Shown one piece after another: positions 50,185 through 59,210 of a stretch of 62,665 nt of DNA. A model generated the notes under the pieces. The model saw nothing but the letters and a program-made list of their open reading frames with translations. It ran no database searches and was not told where the DNA came from. The number at the start of each line of letters is the position of its first letter. Within the stretch, counting starts at the first letter, position 1. The stretch is from an uncultured Christensenellaceae bacterium (lineage in GTDB: Bacteria; Bacillota; Clostridia; Christensenellales; Christensenellaceae), in the NCBI GenBank assembly GCA_934373295.1, contig CAKROK010000002.1:1-62665 (forward strand), in the 5' to 3' direction. The position numbers were made by a program, and so were the translations under genes.

Positions 50185-50220
50185 TTGCAGTTTAAAATGA
50201 ATTGAGAAAGAAGAGATAAA

Positions 50221-50754
50221 ATGCGAATAGGCGAAAAAATAAAGCGAATGAGGCTTAAATGCGGCTTGACGCAGGAGGAACTCGCCGACAGGGCGGAGCT
50301 TTCCAAGGGATTTATCTCACAATTGGAGAGGGACCTCGCGTCTCCTTCCATTGCGACGCTGTCGGACGTCCTTGAATGTCTCGGCTCGAATTTAAGCGAG
50401 TTTTTCAGTGAAAAGGACGTGGAAAAGGTCACTTTTTCAAGCGAGGACATGTTTGAAAAGGTGGAGGATACGCAGAGCGTGCTGTGGCTTGTACCCAGTG
50501 CGCAGAAAAACGAGCTTGAGCCGATACTTCTGACGCTAAAGCCGGGCGCGGCGACATACGTCGACGACCCGCACCACGGAGAGGAATTCGGATATGTCCT
50601 TTCGGGAAGCGGATTGCTCGTATTAGGCAGCAGGCGGGAAAAGATAAAAAAGGGCAGCTCGTTCTACTTTGAACCGACGATGCCGCATCACATTGAGAAC
50701 ACCGGCAGGACGGAGCTCAAGCTCATATGGGTCTCCACGCCGCCCAGCTTTTAA
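50221..50754 (+). CDS. XRE-cupin transcriptional regulator of polyamine transport
   Basis: 177 residues. The XRE helix-turn-helix covers residues 5-60 (IKRMRLKCGLTQEELADRAE then LSKGFISQLERD); a cupin ligand domain covers about 105-177 (PHHGEEFGYVLSGSG, and MPHHIENTGRTELKLIWVST). This is the PuuR/SinR-cupin type that senses polyamines or related small molecules. It sits 18 bp upstream of potA in the same direction, an arrangement common in Clostridia. Probable repressor of the operon through the palindrome at 50168. The effector is inferred. Confidence 0.87.
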   Translation: MRIGEKIKRMRLKCGLTQEELADRAELSKGFISQLERDLASPSIATLSDVLECLGSNLSEFFSEKDVEKVTFSSEDMFEKVEDTQSVLWLVPSAQKNELEPILLTLKPGAATYVDDPHHGEEFGYVLSGSGLLVLGSRREKIKKGSSFYFEPTMPHHIENTGRTELKLIWVSTPPSF

Positions 50755-50772
50755 ACTTGTTCACGGAGGAAA

Positions 50773-51846
50773 ATGAAAGTGTCAGTTAAACCTGAAGATC
50801 AGCTTATTCTGTTTAGAAACGTATGTAAGGAGTTCGACGGAGCGGAGGTCCTTACTAATATCAACCTGTACATCAGAAAGAACGAGTTTTTGACGCTGCT
50901 CGGCCCCTCGGGATGCGGAAAGACGACCATGCTGCGCATGATGGGCGGCTTTGAGACGCCCACCTCGGGAGACATCCTCTTTGAGGGAAAGTCCATGCTG
51001 GATACCCCGCCGTATAAGCGCAGATTAAACACGGTTTTTCAGAGATATGCGCTTTTCCCGCATCTGGACGTATTCGATAACATCGCGTTTGGATTAAAGA
51101 TAAAAAAGCTGCCTAAAAAGGATATCGAAAAAAAGGTAAAGGACATGCTCGCGCTCGTCGGGCTTTCCGGATATGAGAACAGGAGCATCGATAAGCTGTC
51201 CGGCGGACAGATGCAGAGAGTCGCGATAGCACGCGCGCTCGTAAACGAGCCGGAGGTGCTTTTATTAGACGAGCCCTTAGGCGCGCTCGATTTAAAGTTC
51301 CGCAAGGAGATGCAGCTCGAGTTGAAGAGGATGCAGAAATCCCTCGGAATAACGTTCATATACGTCACGCACGATCAGGAAGAGGCGCTCACGATGTCCG
51401 ATACGATCGTCGTGATGAACGACGGCATAATCCAGCAGATAGGCACGCCCGAGATGATATATAACGAGCCTAAAAATACGTTTGTAGCAAACTTCATCGG
51501 CGAGAGCAACATAATCGACGGCACTATGAAGCGCGATTATCTCGTGAACTTCTGTGGCAGAGATTTTGAATGTGTGGACCGCGGCTTTGACGACGATGAA
51601 AAGGTCACTGTCGTGCTGCGTCCGGAGGATATCGACATCATCCCCGTGACAGAGGGTGAGATAACGGGTGAGGTCGTCTCCGTCGTGTTCATGGGCGTGC
51701 ATTACGACATACGCATGAAGGACGCTGAGGGCAACAACTGGCGCATCCATACGACGGATTATGCGCCCGTGGGCAGCACGATCTCCATAAAATTCGGCCC
51801 GGACGACATACACGTCATGCATCGTTCGATGTACGACTTCGCATGA
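50773..51846 (+). CDS. potA: Spermidine/putrescine ABC transporter ATP-binding protein
   Basis: 357 residues. Walker A GPSGCGKTT, signature LSGGQMQR, Walker B VLLLDEPLGALD and switch His in VTHDQEEAL are all canonical; the C-terminal third (about 240-357) is a TOBE/OB domain with VVLRPEDIDI. The PotA-type FQRYALFPHLDVFDNIAFGL segment is present. Energises polyamine uptake with PotB, PotC and PotD, which follow directly. GGAGG ribosome binding site. Confidence 0.93.
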   Translation: MKVSVKPEDQLILFRNVCKEFDGAEVLTNINLYIRKNEFLTLLGPSGCGKTTMLRMMGGFETPTSGDILFEGKSMLDTPPYKRRLNTVFQRYALFPHLDVFDNIAFGLKIKKLPKKDIEKKVKDMLALVGLSGYENRSIDKLSGGQMQRVAIARALVNEPEVLLLDEPLGALDLKFRKEMQLELKRMQKSLGITFIYVTHDQEEALTMSDTIVVMNDGIIQQIGTPEMIYNEPKNTFVANFIGESNIIDGTMKRDYLVNFCGRDFECVDRGFDDDEKVTVVLRPEDIDIIPVTEGEITGEVVSVVFMGVHYDIRMKDAEGNNWRIHTTDYAPVGSTISIKFGPDDIHVMHRSMYDFA

Positions 51847-51865
51847 GAAAGAGGGGGAGTAAGCG

Positions 51866-52687
51866 TTGAAGAAGAAGTTCTTTGCGCTGCCGTATATTGC
51901 ATGGATGATAATATTTACGGTAGTGCCTCTCATACTCGTTTTCATATACGCCTTTGTCGACATGACGGACATGGGAAATATCGTTTTCACGTTCGATTTC
52001 ATAAAGACGGCGTTTTCGGGCGACAACATTGTCGTGCTGCTGCGTTCGCTTGAATACGCGCTCATCACGACCATAATTTGTCTGCTGATATCATACCCCG
52101 CGGCGATGTTCTTATCGCAGTTAAAGTCCAACATCGGCGCGATAGTCTGCCTTTTGTTCATACTGCCTATGTGGATGAACTTCCTTTTGAGGACGTATGC
52201 GTGGCGCGCGCTTTTGGATAACAACGGGCTTATAAACAACTTTTTATCCCTTTTGGGAATACCCAAGCAACAGCTCATGTACACCGAGGGCGCGGTGATA
52301 TTCGGTCTGGTATATGACTTTTTACCCTTCATGCTGCTCCCGCTGTATACGGCGTTTCAAAAGCTGAATTACAGCTATGTCGAGGCGGCGGAGGACTTGG
52401 GCGCGTCCCGCGCGCAGGTCTTGAGAAGGGTCATACTCCCGCTCACGCGGCCCGCGATGATAACGGGAATAACCATGGTGTTCATGCCTGCGGTATCGAC
52501 GTTCGTAATATCCGAGCTGTTGGGCGGCGGAAAGTACATGATGTACGGCGAGCTGATTCAAAACGAATTCTTGACGATGAACCGCTGGAACGTCGGCTCG
52601 GCGCTTGCGGTGGTGATGATGATACTGCTCGTCATAAGCATGGCGATAACGAGAAAGTACGATAAGGACGGTGTGAGCTTATGCTGA
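51866..52687 (+). CDS. potB: Spermidine/putrescine ABC transporter permease
   Basis: 273 residues with six helices; start is TTG 51866 behind AGGGGGAG. The cytoplasmic EAA loop, YVEAAEDLGASRAQVLRRVI (about 175-195), contacts PotA. MWMNFLLRTYAWRALLDNNGLIN is typical of PotB. It overlaps potC by 7 bp. Confidence 0.92.
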   Translation: MKKKFFALPYIAWMIIFTVVPLILVFIYAFVDMTDMGNIVFTFDFIKTAFSGDNIVVLLRSLEYALITTIICLLISYPAAMFLSQLKSNIGAIVCLLFILPMWMNFLLRTYAWRALLDNNGLINNFLSLLGIPKQQLMYTEGAVIFGLVYDFLPFMLLPLYTAFQKLNYSYVEAAEDLGASRAQVLRRVILPLTRPAMITGITMVFMPAVSTFVISELLGGGKYMMYGELIQNEFLTMNRWNVGSALAVVMMILLVISMAITRKYDKDGVSLC

Positions 52688-53484
52688 AGTTAAAGAGCTT
52701 TTTCAAGAGGTTTTACCTTGCGCTGATCCTCATATTCCTATACCTGCCCATAGTCACGCTCATGGTTTTCTCCTTTAACTCGGGCGATTCCATGGCGAAA
52801 TGGGAGGGCTTTTCGCTCAAGTGGTACGCGGAGATGTTCTCAAACACTACGCTCATGGAGGCGCTTTGGGTCACGATAAGCGTTGCGGTGCTGTCGTCGC
52901 TCATAGCCGTTATAATAGGCACGCTCGCCGCGATAGGCATAAACGACTATAAAAAGTCGACAAAGACCATCGTGACAAACATCACATATGTCCCCATGAT
53001 GAACGCGGACATTGTGACGGGCGTATCTATGCTGCTGCTGTTCATATTTTTACGCATACCGCGCGGATACGCGACGCTGCTCATATCGCACGTGGCGTTC
53101 AACGTGCCGTATGTGATATTCTCGGTGCTGCCCAAGCTGCGCACATTAAACCCGAATCTCTATGAAGCGGCGCTGGATATGGGCGCGACGCCCTTTTATG
53201 CGCTGAGAAAGGTGCTCATACCCGAGCTCATGCCCGGCATAGTTTCGGGCGCGATAATGGCCTTTACGATGAGCTTTGACGACTTCGTCATCTCGTTCTT
53301 CTCCACGCAAGGGTACGTCAATAACCTTTCGACGTACATCTACTCCATGGCGAAGGTGGGCATTAGGCCGGTCATAAACGCGCTGTGCACCGTAATGTTT
53401 GTGTTCATAATAACCCTGCTCATAATAATGAACGTCAGGGCTAACAGATTTGCAAAGAATAATAAAACCGGAGGAACAAAATGA
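52681..53484 (+). CDS. potC: Spermidine/putrescine ABC transporter permease
   Basis: 267 residues with six helices. VTLMVFSFNSGDSMAKWEGF is the PotC N-terminal signature, and the EAA loop is LYEAALDMGATPFYALRKVL (about 158-178). MSFDDFVISFF is the conserved later helix. It overlaps potB and potD, so all four pot genes are translationally linked. Confidence 0.92.
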   Translation: MLKLKSFFKRFYLALILIFLYLPIVTLMVFSFNSGDSMAKWEGFSLKWYAEMFSNTTLMEALWVTISVAVLSSLIAVIIGTLAAIGINDYKKSTKTIVTNITYVPMMNADIVTGVSMLLLFIFLRIPRGYATLLISHVAFNVPYVIFSVLPKLRTLNPNLYEAALDMGATPFYALRKVLIPELMPGIVSGAIMAFTMSFDDFVISFFSTQGYVNNLSTYIYSMAKVGIRPVINALCTVMFVFIITLLIIMNVRANRFAKNNKTGGTK

Positions 53485-54530
53485 AGAGAATCGTAGCTAT
53501 CGTCCTTGCGGCGCTGCTCATTGCGGGCACGGCATTAACGCTGACCGCCTGCGGAGGCGCCAAGCCCACCATCACGCTTTTAAACTGGGGAGAGTATTTA
53601 GACCCGGAGGTGCTTGCGGACTTCAACAAGAATTGTGAGGATTTCCAGGTAGTGGAAAAGAAGGTCACCTCAAACGAGGAGATGTACGCAATACTTTCGA
53701 CGGAAGGACATGGCTATGACATGTGCGTTCCCTCCGAATACATGGTCGAGAACATGATGGCGGATGATCTGCTTGAAAAGATAGATGTGAATAACATCGA
53801 GAACTTCAAATACGTTGAAAACGTGGCGAAAGGACGCACCTTTGACCCCAATTCCGAATATTCCATTCCCTATATGTACGGCACGCTGGGAATTATCTAT
53901 AACAAGACGCTCGTGAGCGACCCCGTTGACAGCTGGGACATCCTGTGGAACGAGAAGTATTCGGGAAATATAATGATGTACGACTCCGTCAGGGATTCCA
54001 TGGCAGTGGCGCTTTTAAAGCTGGGCTATGACATAAACACCAAGGATGAAAAGCAGATCGAGGAGGCGAGGGACCTGCTCATAAAGCAAAAGCCGCTCGT
54101 GCTCGCATATCTCACGGACGAGATAAAGAGCTCCATGATATCCGGCTCGGTCGCGCTTGCGGTGGATTACTCCGGCGCGGCGGTGGACGCGATATCCAAG
54201 AATTCCGATCTCGCGTATGTCGTACCCAAGGAGGGCAGCAACATCTGGGTTGATAACATCGTTGTTGTAAAGGGCACGAAGTATAAGGAATACTGCGAGA
54301 GGTTCATAAGCTATCTCTGCGACCCCGAGGTCTCCGCGAAGAACTCCGAGTACATCGGATATACCACGCCCGTCGACGACGCGATACCCTATGTCGACAC
54401 GGAGCTTTCCTCCATCCCCGGATACGTCATAACCGAGGAGGAGAGGAGCAGATGCAAGTACTATGAATACCTGGGAGATGCGCTCGACCTCTACTATAAC
54501 GCATGGACAAAGGTCAATACAACTAACTAA
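53481..54530 (+). CDS. potD: Spermidine/putrescine-binding lipoprotein
   Basis: 349 residues. A lipoprotein signal peptide ends in the lipobox LTAC (Cys about 24). The two-lobe solute-binding fold has LLNWGEYLDPEVL at its start, YDMCVPSEYMVENM, the PYMYGTLGIIYN segment and VDYSGAA/IWVDNI residues that line the polyamine pocket. Captures polyamine outside the membrane for PotABC. Overlaps potC by 4 bp (ATGA). Confidence 0.93.
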   Translation: MKRIVAIVLAALLIAGTALTLTACGGAKPTITLLNWGEYLDPEVLADFNKNCEDFQVVEKKVTSNEEMYAILSTEGHGYDMCVPSEYMVENMMADDLLEKIDVNNIENFKYVENVAKGRTFDPNSEYSIPYMYGTLGIIYNKTLVSDPVDSWDILWNEKYSGNIMMYDSVRDSMAVALLKLGYDINTKDEKQIEEARDLLIKQKPLVLAYLTDEIKSSMISGSVALAVDYSGAAVDAISKNSDLAYVVPKEGSNIWVDNIVVVKGTKYKEYCERFISYLCDPEVSAKNSEYIGYTTPVDDAIPYVDTELSSIPGYVITEEERSRCKYYEYLGDALDLYYNAWTKVNTTN

Positions 54531-54543
54531 ATAAGATGATATG

Positions 54544-54577
54544 AACAGTCATGACGATTTTCCATGGCTGTTTTTTC
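54544..54577 (+). terminator. pot operon terminator
   Basis: AACAGTCATG pairs with CATGGCTGTT (G-T pair inside) and is followed by T6. Confidence 0.82.
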
Positions 54578-54648
54578 TTATGGGGCAACTGCGAGTTGCT
54601 TGTCCGCGTGGGAAATATGTGGTAAAGTCTTTTTAGGAGGTAAAGGAT

Positions 54649-55089
54649 ATGGAGACAAAGGACGTTTTATGCGGATTAAGGGAAAAAAGAGGGCTTTCAC
54701 AGGCCGAGCTTGCCGAAAAGGTGTTTGTCACGAGGCAGGCGGTGTCCCGCTGGGAGACGGGGGAGACGACGCCTAACGTAGAGACGTTAAAGCTGCTTTC
54801 AAAATTATTTGACGTATCAATAAATACGCTGCTGGGCTCACCGAGACAGCTGATATGCCAATGCTGCGGGATGCCGCTTGAGGATGCGCTTTTAAGCAGG
54901 GAGCCTGACGGGTCTTTTAATGAGGAATACTGCAAATGGTGCTATACGGACGGCGAGTTTACGTACACGAGTAAGGAACAGCTCATAGACTTCTGCGTTG
55001 AGCATATGTCGAGCGAGAGCTGGCCAAAGGAGCAGGTGCGCGCGCATATGGAGGAAATCGTGCCTAATTTAAAACACTGGAAGAAATAA
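54649..55089 (+). CDS. XRE regulator with zinc-ribbon domain
   Basis: 146 residues. N-terminal XRE helix-turn-helix (KRGLSQAELAEKVFVTRQAV, SRWETGETTP) followed from about residue 65 by a Cys-rich domain, CQCCGMPLED...YCKWCYTDGEF, matching the putative zinc-ribbon domain found in many Firmicutes proteins. AGGAGG precedes the ATG. A single gene between pot and mre operons; its target is unknown, and no palindrome was seen in the short upstream region. Confidence 0.85.
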   Translation: METKDVLCGLREKRGLSQAELAEKVFVTRQAVSRWETGETTPNVETLKLLSKLFDVSINTLLGSPRQLICQCCGMPLEDALLSREPDGSFNEEYCKWCYTDGEFTYTSKEQLIDFCVEHMSSESWPKEQVRAHMEEIVPNLKHWKK

Positions 55090-55170
55090 TTGAAGACAGC
55101 CCAAAATGCGCGGGCTGTTTTTCCATTTGTAAAAAAAGTTTTAAGTATTGCCCGGATGGGCGTTTGGCTA

Positions 55171-55199
55171 TGGAAATGAGCGCGGTAAAATGCTATAAT
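55171..55199 (+). promoter_or_regulatory. mreC promoter
   Basis: TATAAT (55194-55199) with a partial -35 TGGAAA (55171-55176), spacer 17 bp. Confidence 0.45.
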
Positions 55200-55230
55200 A
55201 ATATAATCGACTGAAAGGAAAAATCGACAA

Positions 55231-56070
55231 ATGTCTTTTTGGAATAATAAACCGCTTTTAATAACAGTAGCAATAATACTCGTGCTCGTGATACTCGTCT
55301 TTGCGACGTCCGGCCATGCGACGGAAAATGGAATGGACAGCCTTGCGGGAAAGGGCATCGCCGTCATTCAGGACGGATTATACGGCGCGACGGACAACGT
55401 CGGGCAGTTTTTCGGCAGGCTTTTCGCGGCGACGGACATTGACAAGGAAAACCTCGCGCTCAAGGAGGAGCTGGCGAAGCTCAAATCTCAATTAGAGACG
55501 TATAACGAGATGGAGCAGGAAAATAAGCGGCTGAGGGAGCTTTTGAAGGTTCAGGACGTTATAGGCGACTATTCGTATATAACCGCGCGCGTGATAGCCG
55601 TCACTCCGGGAAATTGGATGGACGAGCTTGTGATAAACGTCGGCGCGGAGGACGGCATAGAAAAGAACATGATAGTCATGACGCAGGACGGCATATTGGG
55701 CAAGGTCACCGCAGTGGGAGACACGTATTGCCGCATAATAACGCTTTTAAACTCGTCGGGCGGAATAGCCTGCCTCGTTGAGCGCTCACGCGATACGGGC
55801 GTGGTCAAGGTCTCAAAGGACGAAAACGGCGACCCGCAGCTCATAATAGACTACATGGGAGACGATGCGGACGTCGTGCCGGGAGACGTGATAGTGACCT
55901 CCGGCATGGGCGGGGTATACCCCAAGGGGCTCACAATAGGCACGGTCGCGCAGGTCAGCGCGGCAAAGGACGGCAGCGGAAGGACGATAACCGTTTCAAG
56001 CGGTGTGGACTTTGACCACGTCGAGGAGGTAGTCGTGATAACACAGCTTTTTGACGAGGTGACTCAGTAA
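55231..56070 (+). CDS. mreC: Rod-shape determining protein MreC
   Basis: 279 residues: one membrane helix (about 8-27), a coiled coil (about 68-108, KENLALKEELAKLKSQLETY) and a beta-rich periplasmic-side domain (about 115-279) with VINVGAEDGIEKNMIVMTQDG and DVIVTSGMGGVYPKGLTIG, the MreC signatures. Scaffolds the elongation machinery with MreD and PBP2. mreB is not in the window. Ends one base before mreD. Confidence 0.94.
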   Translation: MSFWNNKPLLITVAIILVLVILVFATSGHATENGMDSLAGKGIAVIQDGLYGATDNVGQFFGRLFAATDIDKENLALKEELAKLKSQLETYNEMEQENKRLRELLKVQDVIGDYSYITARVIAVTPGNWMDELVINVGAEDGIEKNMIVMTQDGILGKVTAVGDTYCRIITLLNSSGGIACLVERSRDTGVVKVSKDENGDPQLIIDYMGDDADVVPGDVIVTSGMGGVYPKGLTIGTVAQVSAAKDGSGRTITVSSGVDFDHVEEVVVITQLFDEVTQ

Positions 56071-56634
56071 ATGAAGTACGCTGTATACATCATTTCGGCA
56101 ATTTTAGGCGGCATATTGACGGCGGGGGTATTCCCGCAGGCGAGCCTTTGGGGGATAGAGCCGGATCTTCTGCTCGTGTTTGCGGTATGCTGTATTATGA
56201 TATCGCACTCGCCTGCACCCGTGATATTCACAGGGATAACCGCGTTTTTTATAGACATGTTTTATATGGGCAGCGTGGGGATATATACGATCCCGTATAT
56301 AGTCGTGCTGCTGGCGGTAATGTGGATATGGCAGGGCAGAGCCGCGGACAGGCTGATAGCCCCCGTGGTCACATGCGCCATTGCGTGGATAATAAAGGAT
56401 TGTTTAAGCGCATTGATGGTGTTTTTATCCGGAAATACGTTTGATTTCTTTAAGCTGTTTGTGACGGGGACATTGCCCGAGGCAATAATAAACTGTCTTT
56501 TGACATTGGGATTTTATCAGCTCTATCTGCTCCTGCTGGGCGATCGGTTTGCGCCCGCGGGGTTGGACGAAGGGCCGGGGGAGAGCATACGCTTTAAGCA
56601 TAGGCAAAAAAAGGCGCTGCGGAGGAACAGATAA
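56071..56634 (+). CDS. mreD: Rod-shape determining protein MreD
   Basis: 187 residues with five to six hydrophobic helices and a basic tail. PQASLWGIEPDLLLVFAVCC and FFIDMFYMGSVGIYTIPYI follow the MreD pattern (Asp/Gly-rich turns between helices). Starts directly after the mreC stop and ends 3 bp before the PBP2 gene, as in standard mre operons. Confidence 0.88.
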   Translation: MKYAVYIISAILGGILTAGVFPQASLWGIEPDLLLVFAVCCIMISHSPAPVIFTGITAFFIDMFYMGSVGIYTIPYIVVLLAVMWIWQGRAADRLIAPVVTCAIAWIIKDCLSALMVFLSGNTFDFFKLFVTGTLPEAIINCLLTLGFYQLYLLLLGDRFAPAGLDEGPGESIRFKHRQKKALRRNR

Positions 56635-56637
56635 CAC

Positions 56638-59142
56638 ATGTTTGAAAAATTTAAATCGAGATACTATGCTATGGTGATAGCGATAATAACGCTGTTCGTC
56701 GTGCTCATAGGCTATTTCTACTACTTCATGAACAATGCGCAGGCGTCTCAGGCGGAGGCGGACGACTCCGCAAGCACGACGCAGGAGGAACAGAACATAG
56801 GCAAGATCGCCAAAAAGGGCAGCAGGGGCAGCATATTAGACATAAACGGGACGGTGCTCGCATATAACGAGCTGAGCTATGACCTTCAGTTTACATACGA
56901 CGTTTCCGCGTCTGCATCCAGCGATAAGGCGAATTACACTACGATTTTCGATGAGACGATAGGCATAATCGAATCGGGCGGCGCGAGCCTCAAGACGTCG
57001 TTTTTCATAACGAAGGACGACAAGGGCGAGTTTGCCTATGACACCGAGGGACTTTCCGAGGAAAACGCACAGACGAGGGTGGACAACTGGCTCAAGAACA
57101 TGGGAATTGAGACGAGCAAGGACGAGGAGATCACGCCGGAGGAGGTATACTATCAGCTGCGCGCGCGTTACAGAATACCCGAGGACATGAAATATGAGGA
57201 CGCCGCGAAGATACTTTCGATATGGCAGGAGGTCCAGCTCGGGATGTATCAGTCGTTTGTCCCGATAACTATTGCGGAAAACATCGACTACGATACGGTC
57301 GTGAAGATAGAGACGCTTGCGGATGAGCTTAAAGGAATGGAGATAACCGAATCCAGCTCGAGAGTTTATCCCTATGGCGAGACGGCCTGCCACATAATCG
57401 GCTATGAGGGCAGGATCACGGAGAGCGACGACGTGGATTCCCTAAAGGAGAGCGGGTATAACATCGACAACGACCACGTGGGCAAGGTGGGCGTCGAGGC
57501 GACTATGGAGAAATACTTGACGGGCAGCTCGACCGATAAAAAGGGCATAACGGAGGTATTACTGGACAGCTCAAACAAGATATTGGAGGAGCTTTCAAGC
57601 ACCGAGCCCAAGGGCGGGGACAACGTCACGCTGACCATCGACCTCAAGATGCAGCAGGTTTTGGAGCAGGCGCTTGAGAAAAATATAAAGAGCGTAAACG
57701 AAAAACAGCACAATATATATAATGAAAATAAGGAGAAATACGACAAGCTGGCGTCCTCGAGAAAGGACGGAAAGATAAACTACTGTGAATCGGGCGCGGC
57801 GATAGTCATGGAGGTCAAGACGGGAAGGGTACTCGCCCTCGCGAGCTATCCGGGATATGACCTCAACCTGTTCGTGGGCGGCATCGAGGAAAAGGAGTTT
57901 GAAAAGCTGAAGGACGCGGACGGCTCGCCTCTTTTCAACAACGCGGTCTCATCGGCATCCATCCCCGGCTCGATATACAAGCTGGTCACGGCTATAGCGG
58001 GCCTTGAGGAGGGCGCGATAACCCTCTATGAGAGGATAGACGACCAGGGCGCATATACAAAATACGTTCAGGACGGAAGCCGAGCGCCGGGCTGCTCGAT
58101 ATCCGTACTGTCCCGCCACGCAAACCAGACGATAGTAGAGGCGATAAAGAACAGCTGCAACTACTACTTCTACACCGTTGCGGACAGGCTGGGCATCGAT
58201 AAGATAAACGAATGGGCAGACAAATTCGGCGTGACGGAAAAGACGGGCATTGAGCTGACGGGCGAGGTCGCTGGAAGAGTCGGCTCGCAAAAGACGCTCT
58301 ATGATAACGAAAAGGACATCGATCATCAGATAGGCTATCTGCCCAGATTGGTCTATAATCAGATAAAGAGTTATTTAAAACAGTGCGGTAAGGATAGAAA
58401 TGTCGAATATTCGGACGAGGCGCTTTCTAAAGCTACCGAAGAGATAATAAAATTAGCCGGCTCGAACGAAAAAGAGGGCTTCAGCATGTACGGCGCGGAG
58501 ATAAGAGACATTTTGGCGCGAAATCTGGACATAGCGACGTCCGCGAGCGGAAACTGGTCATCGCAGATAAACATAATGCTTACGCAGCTCATCTGGAACC
58601 CGACGGACACGGTCACGCAGGGAATAGGCGTTCAGCCGACACAGATCACGCCAATAGAGGTTGTGAGATACGTCGCGGCGATAGGAAACGGCGGAAAGGT
58701 GCTCACGCCGCACATCGTGGACAGCGTCACCGACAGCACGGGCGAGGTCGTATACGAGACAAAGGCGGATGTGGAAAGAGACCTGGGCATAGATCAGGCA
58801 TATATAAACGCGGTCATAAAGGGAATGCACGAGGTCGTGGGATATAGCGACGGTACGGCATATGACAGCTTTAAGGACTTTGATTACATCGAGCAGATAG
58901 CCGGTAAGACGGGCACGGGAAAGACATCGGACATCGACATCGAGAACAACGGATGGTTCGTGTGCCTTGCGCCGTATGGTCAGGGCGAGCCGGAGATCGC
59001 GATAGTAGTGTTCTTAAACCACGGCTATTCGGGATCATCCTCAACACCCACGGCAAAGGAGTTTTTGCAATATTACTTTGACTCGCAAAAGCAGAGCAGC
59101 GACGAGACTCCCAAGCCCTCGGAGGGAAGCCTTGTAAGCTGA
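56638..59142 (+). CDS. Class B penicillin-binding protein (PBP2/MrdA type)
   Basis: 834 residues, longer than the usual 600-700. One membrane anchor (about 10-30), a dimerisation domain beginning KKGSRGSILDINGTVLAYN, and a transpeptidase domain. Active-site motifs: SxxK as SIYK in SIPGSIYKLV (about 440), SxN as SCN in KNSCNYYFY (about 505), and KTG as KTGTGK (about 760). SIYK is an unusual version of the normal STFK/STMK. Extra length lies mostly in the dimerisation part and in an acidic/Lys-rich insert between SxN and KTG (about 555-640). Cross-links peptidoglycan during elongation with MreC and MreD. Confidence 0.92.
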   Translation: MFEKFKSRYYAMVIAIITLFVVLIGYFYYFMNNAQASQAEADDSASTTQEEQNIGKIAKKGSRGSILDINGTVLAYNELSYDLQFTYDVSASASSDKANYTTIFDETIGIIESGGASLKTSFFITKDDKGEFAYDTEGLSEENAQTRVDNWLKNMGIETSKDEEITPEEVYYQLRARYRIPEDMKYEDAAKILSIWQEVQLGMYQSFVPITIAENIDYDTVVKIETLADELKGMEITESSSRVYPYGETACHIIGYEGRITESDDVDSLKESGYNIDNDHVGKVGVEATMEKYLTGSSTDKKGITEVLLDSSNKILEELSSTEPKGGDNVTLTIDLKMQQVLEQALEKNIKSVNEKQHNIYNENKEKYDKLASSRKDGKINYCESGAAIVMEVKTGRVLALASYPGYDLNLFVGGIEEKEFEKLKDADGSPLFNNAVSSASIPGSIYKLVTAIAGLEEGAITLYERIDDQGAYTKYVQDGSRAPGCSISVLSRHANQTIVEAIKNSCNYYFYTVADRLGIDKINEWADKFGVTEKTGIELTGEVAGRVGSQKTLYDNEKDIDHQIGYLPRLVYNQIKSYLKQCGKDRNVEYSDEALSKATEEIIKLAGSNEKEGFSMYGAEIRDILARNLDIATSASGNWSSQINIMLTQLIWNPTDTVTQGIGVQPTQITPIEVVRYVAAIGNGGKVLTPHIVDSVTDSTGEVVYETKADVERDLGIDQAYINAVIKGMHEVVGYSDGTAYDSFKDFDYIEQIAGKTGTGKTSDIDIENNGWFVCLAPYGQGEPEIAIVVFLNHGYSGSSSTPTAKEFLQYYFDSQKQSSDETPKPSEGSLVS

Positions 59143-59162
59143 TAAACTGAAAAATACATAAT

Positions 59163-59200
59163 AAAAAGGCGTGTTTGCTCAAAAGCATTCGCGCCTTTTA
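59163..59200. terminator. Bidirectional terminator after the PBP gene
   Basis: AAAAGGCG...GCT pairs with AGC...CGCCTTTT, between the converging PBP and mgtE genes. Confidence 0.75.
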
Positions 59201-59210
59201 TTGTTAATAA

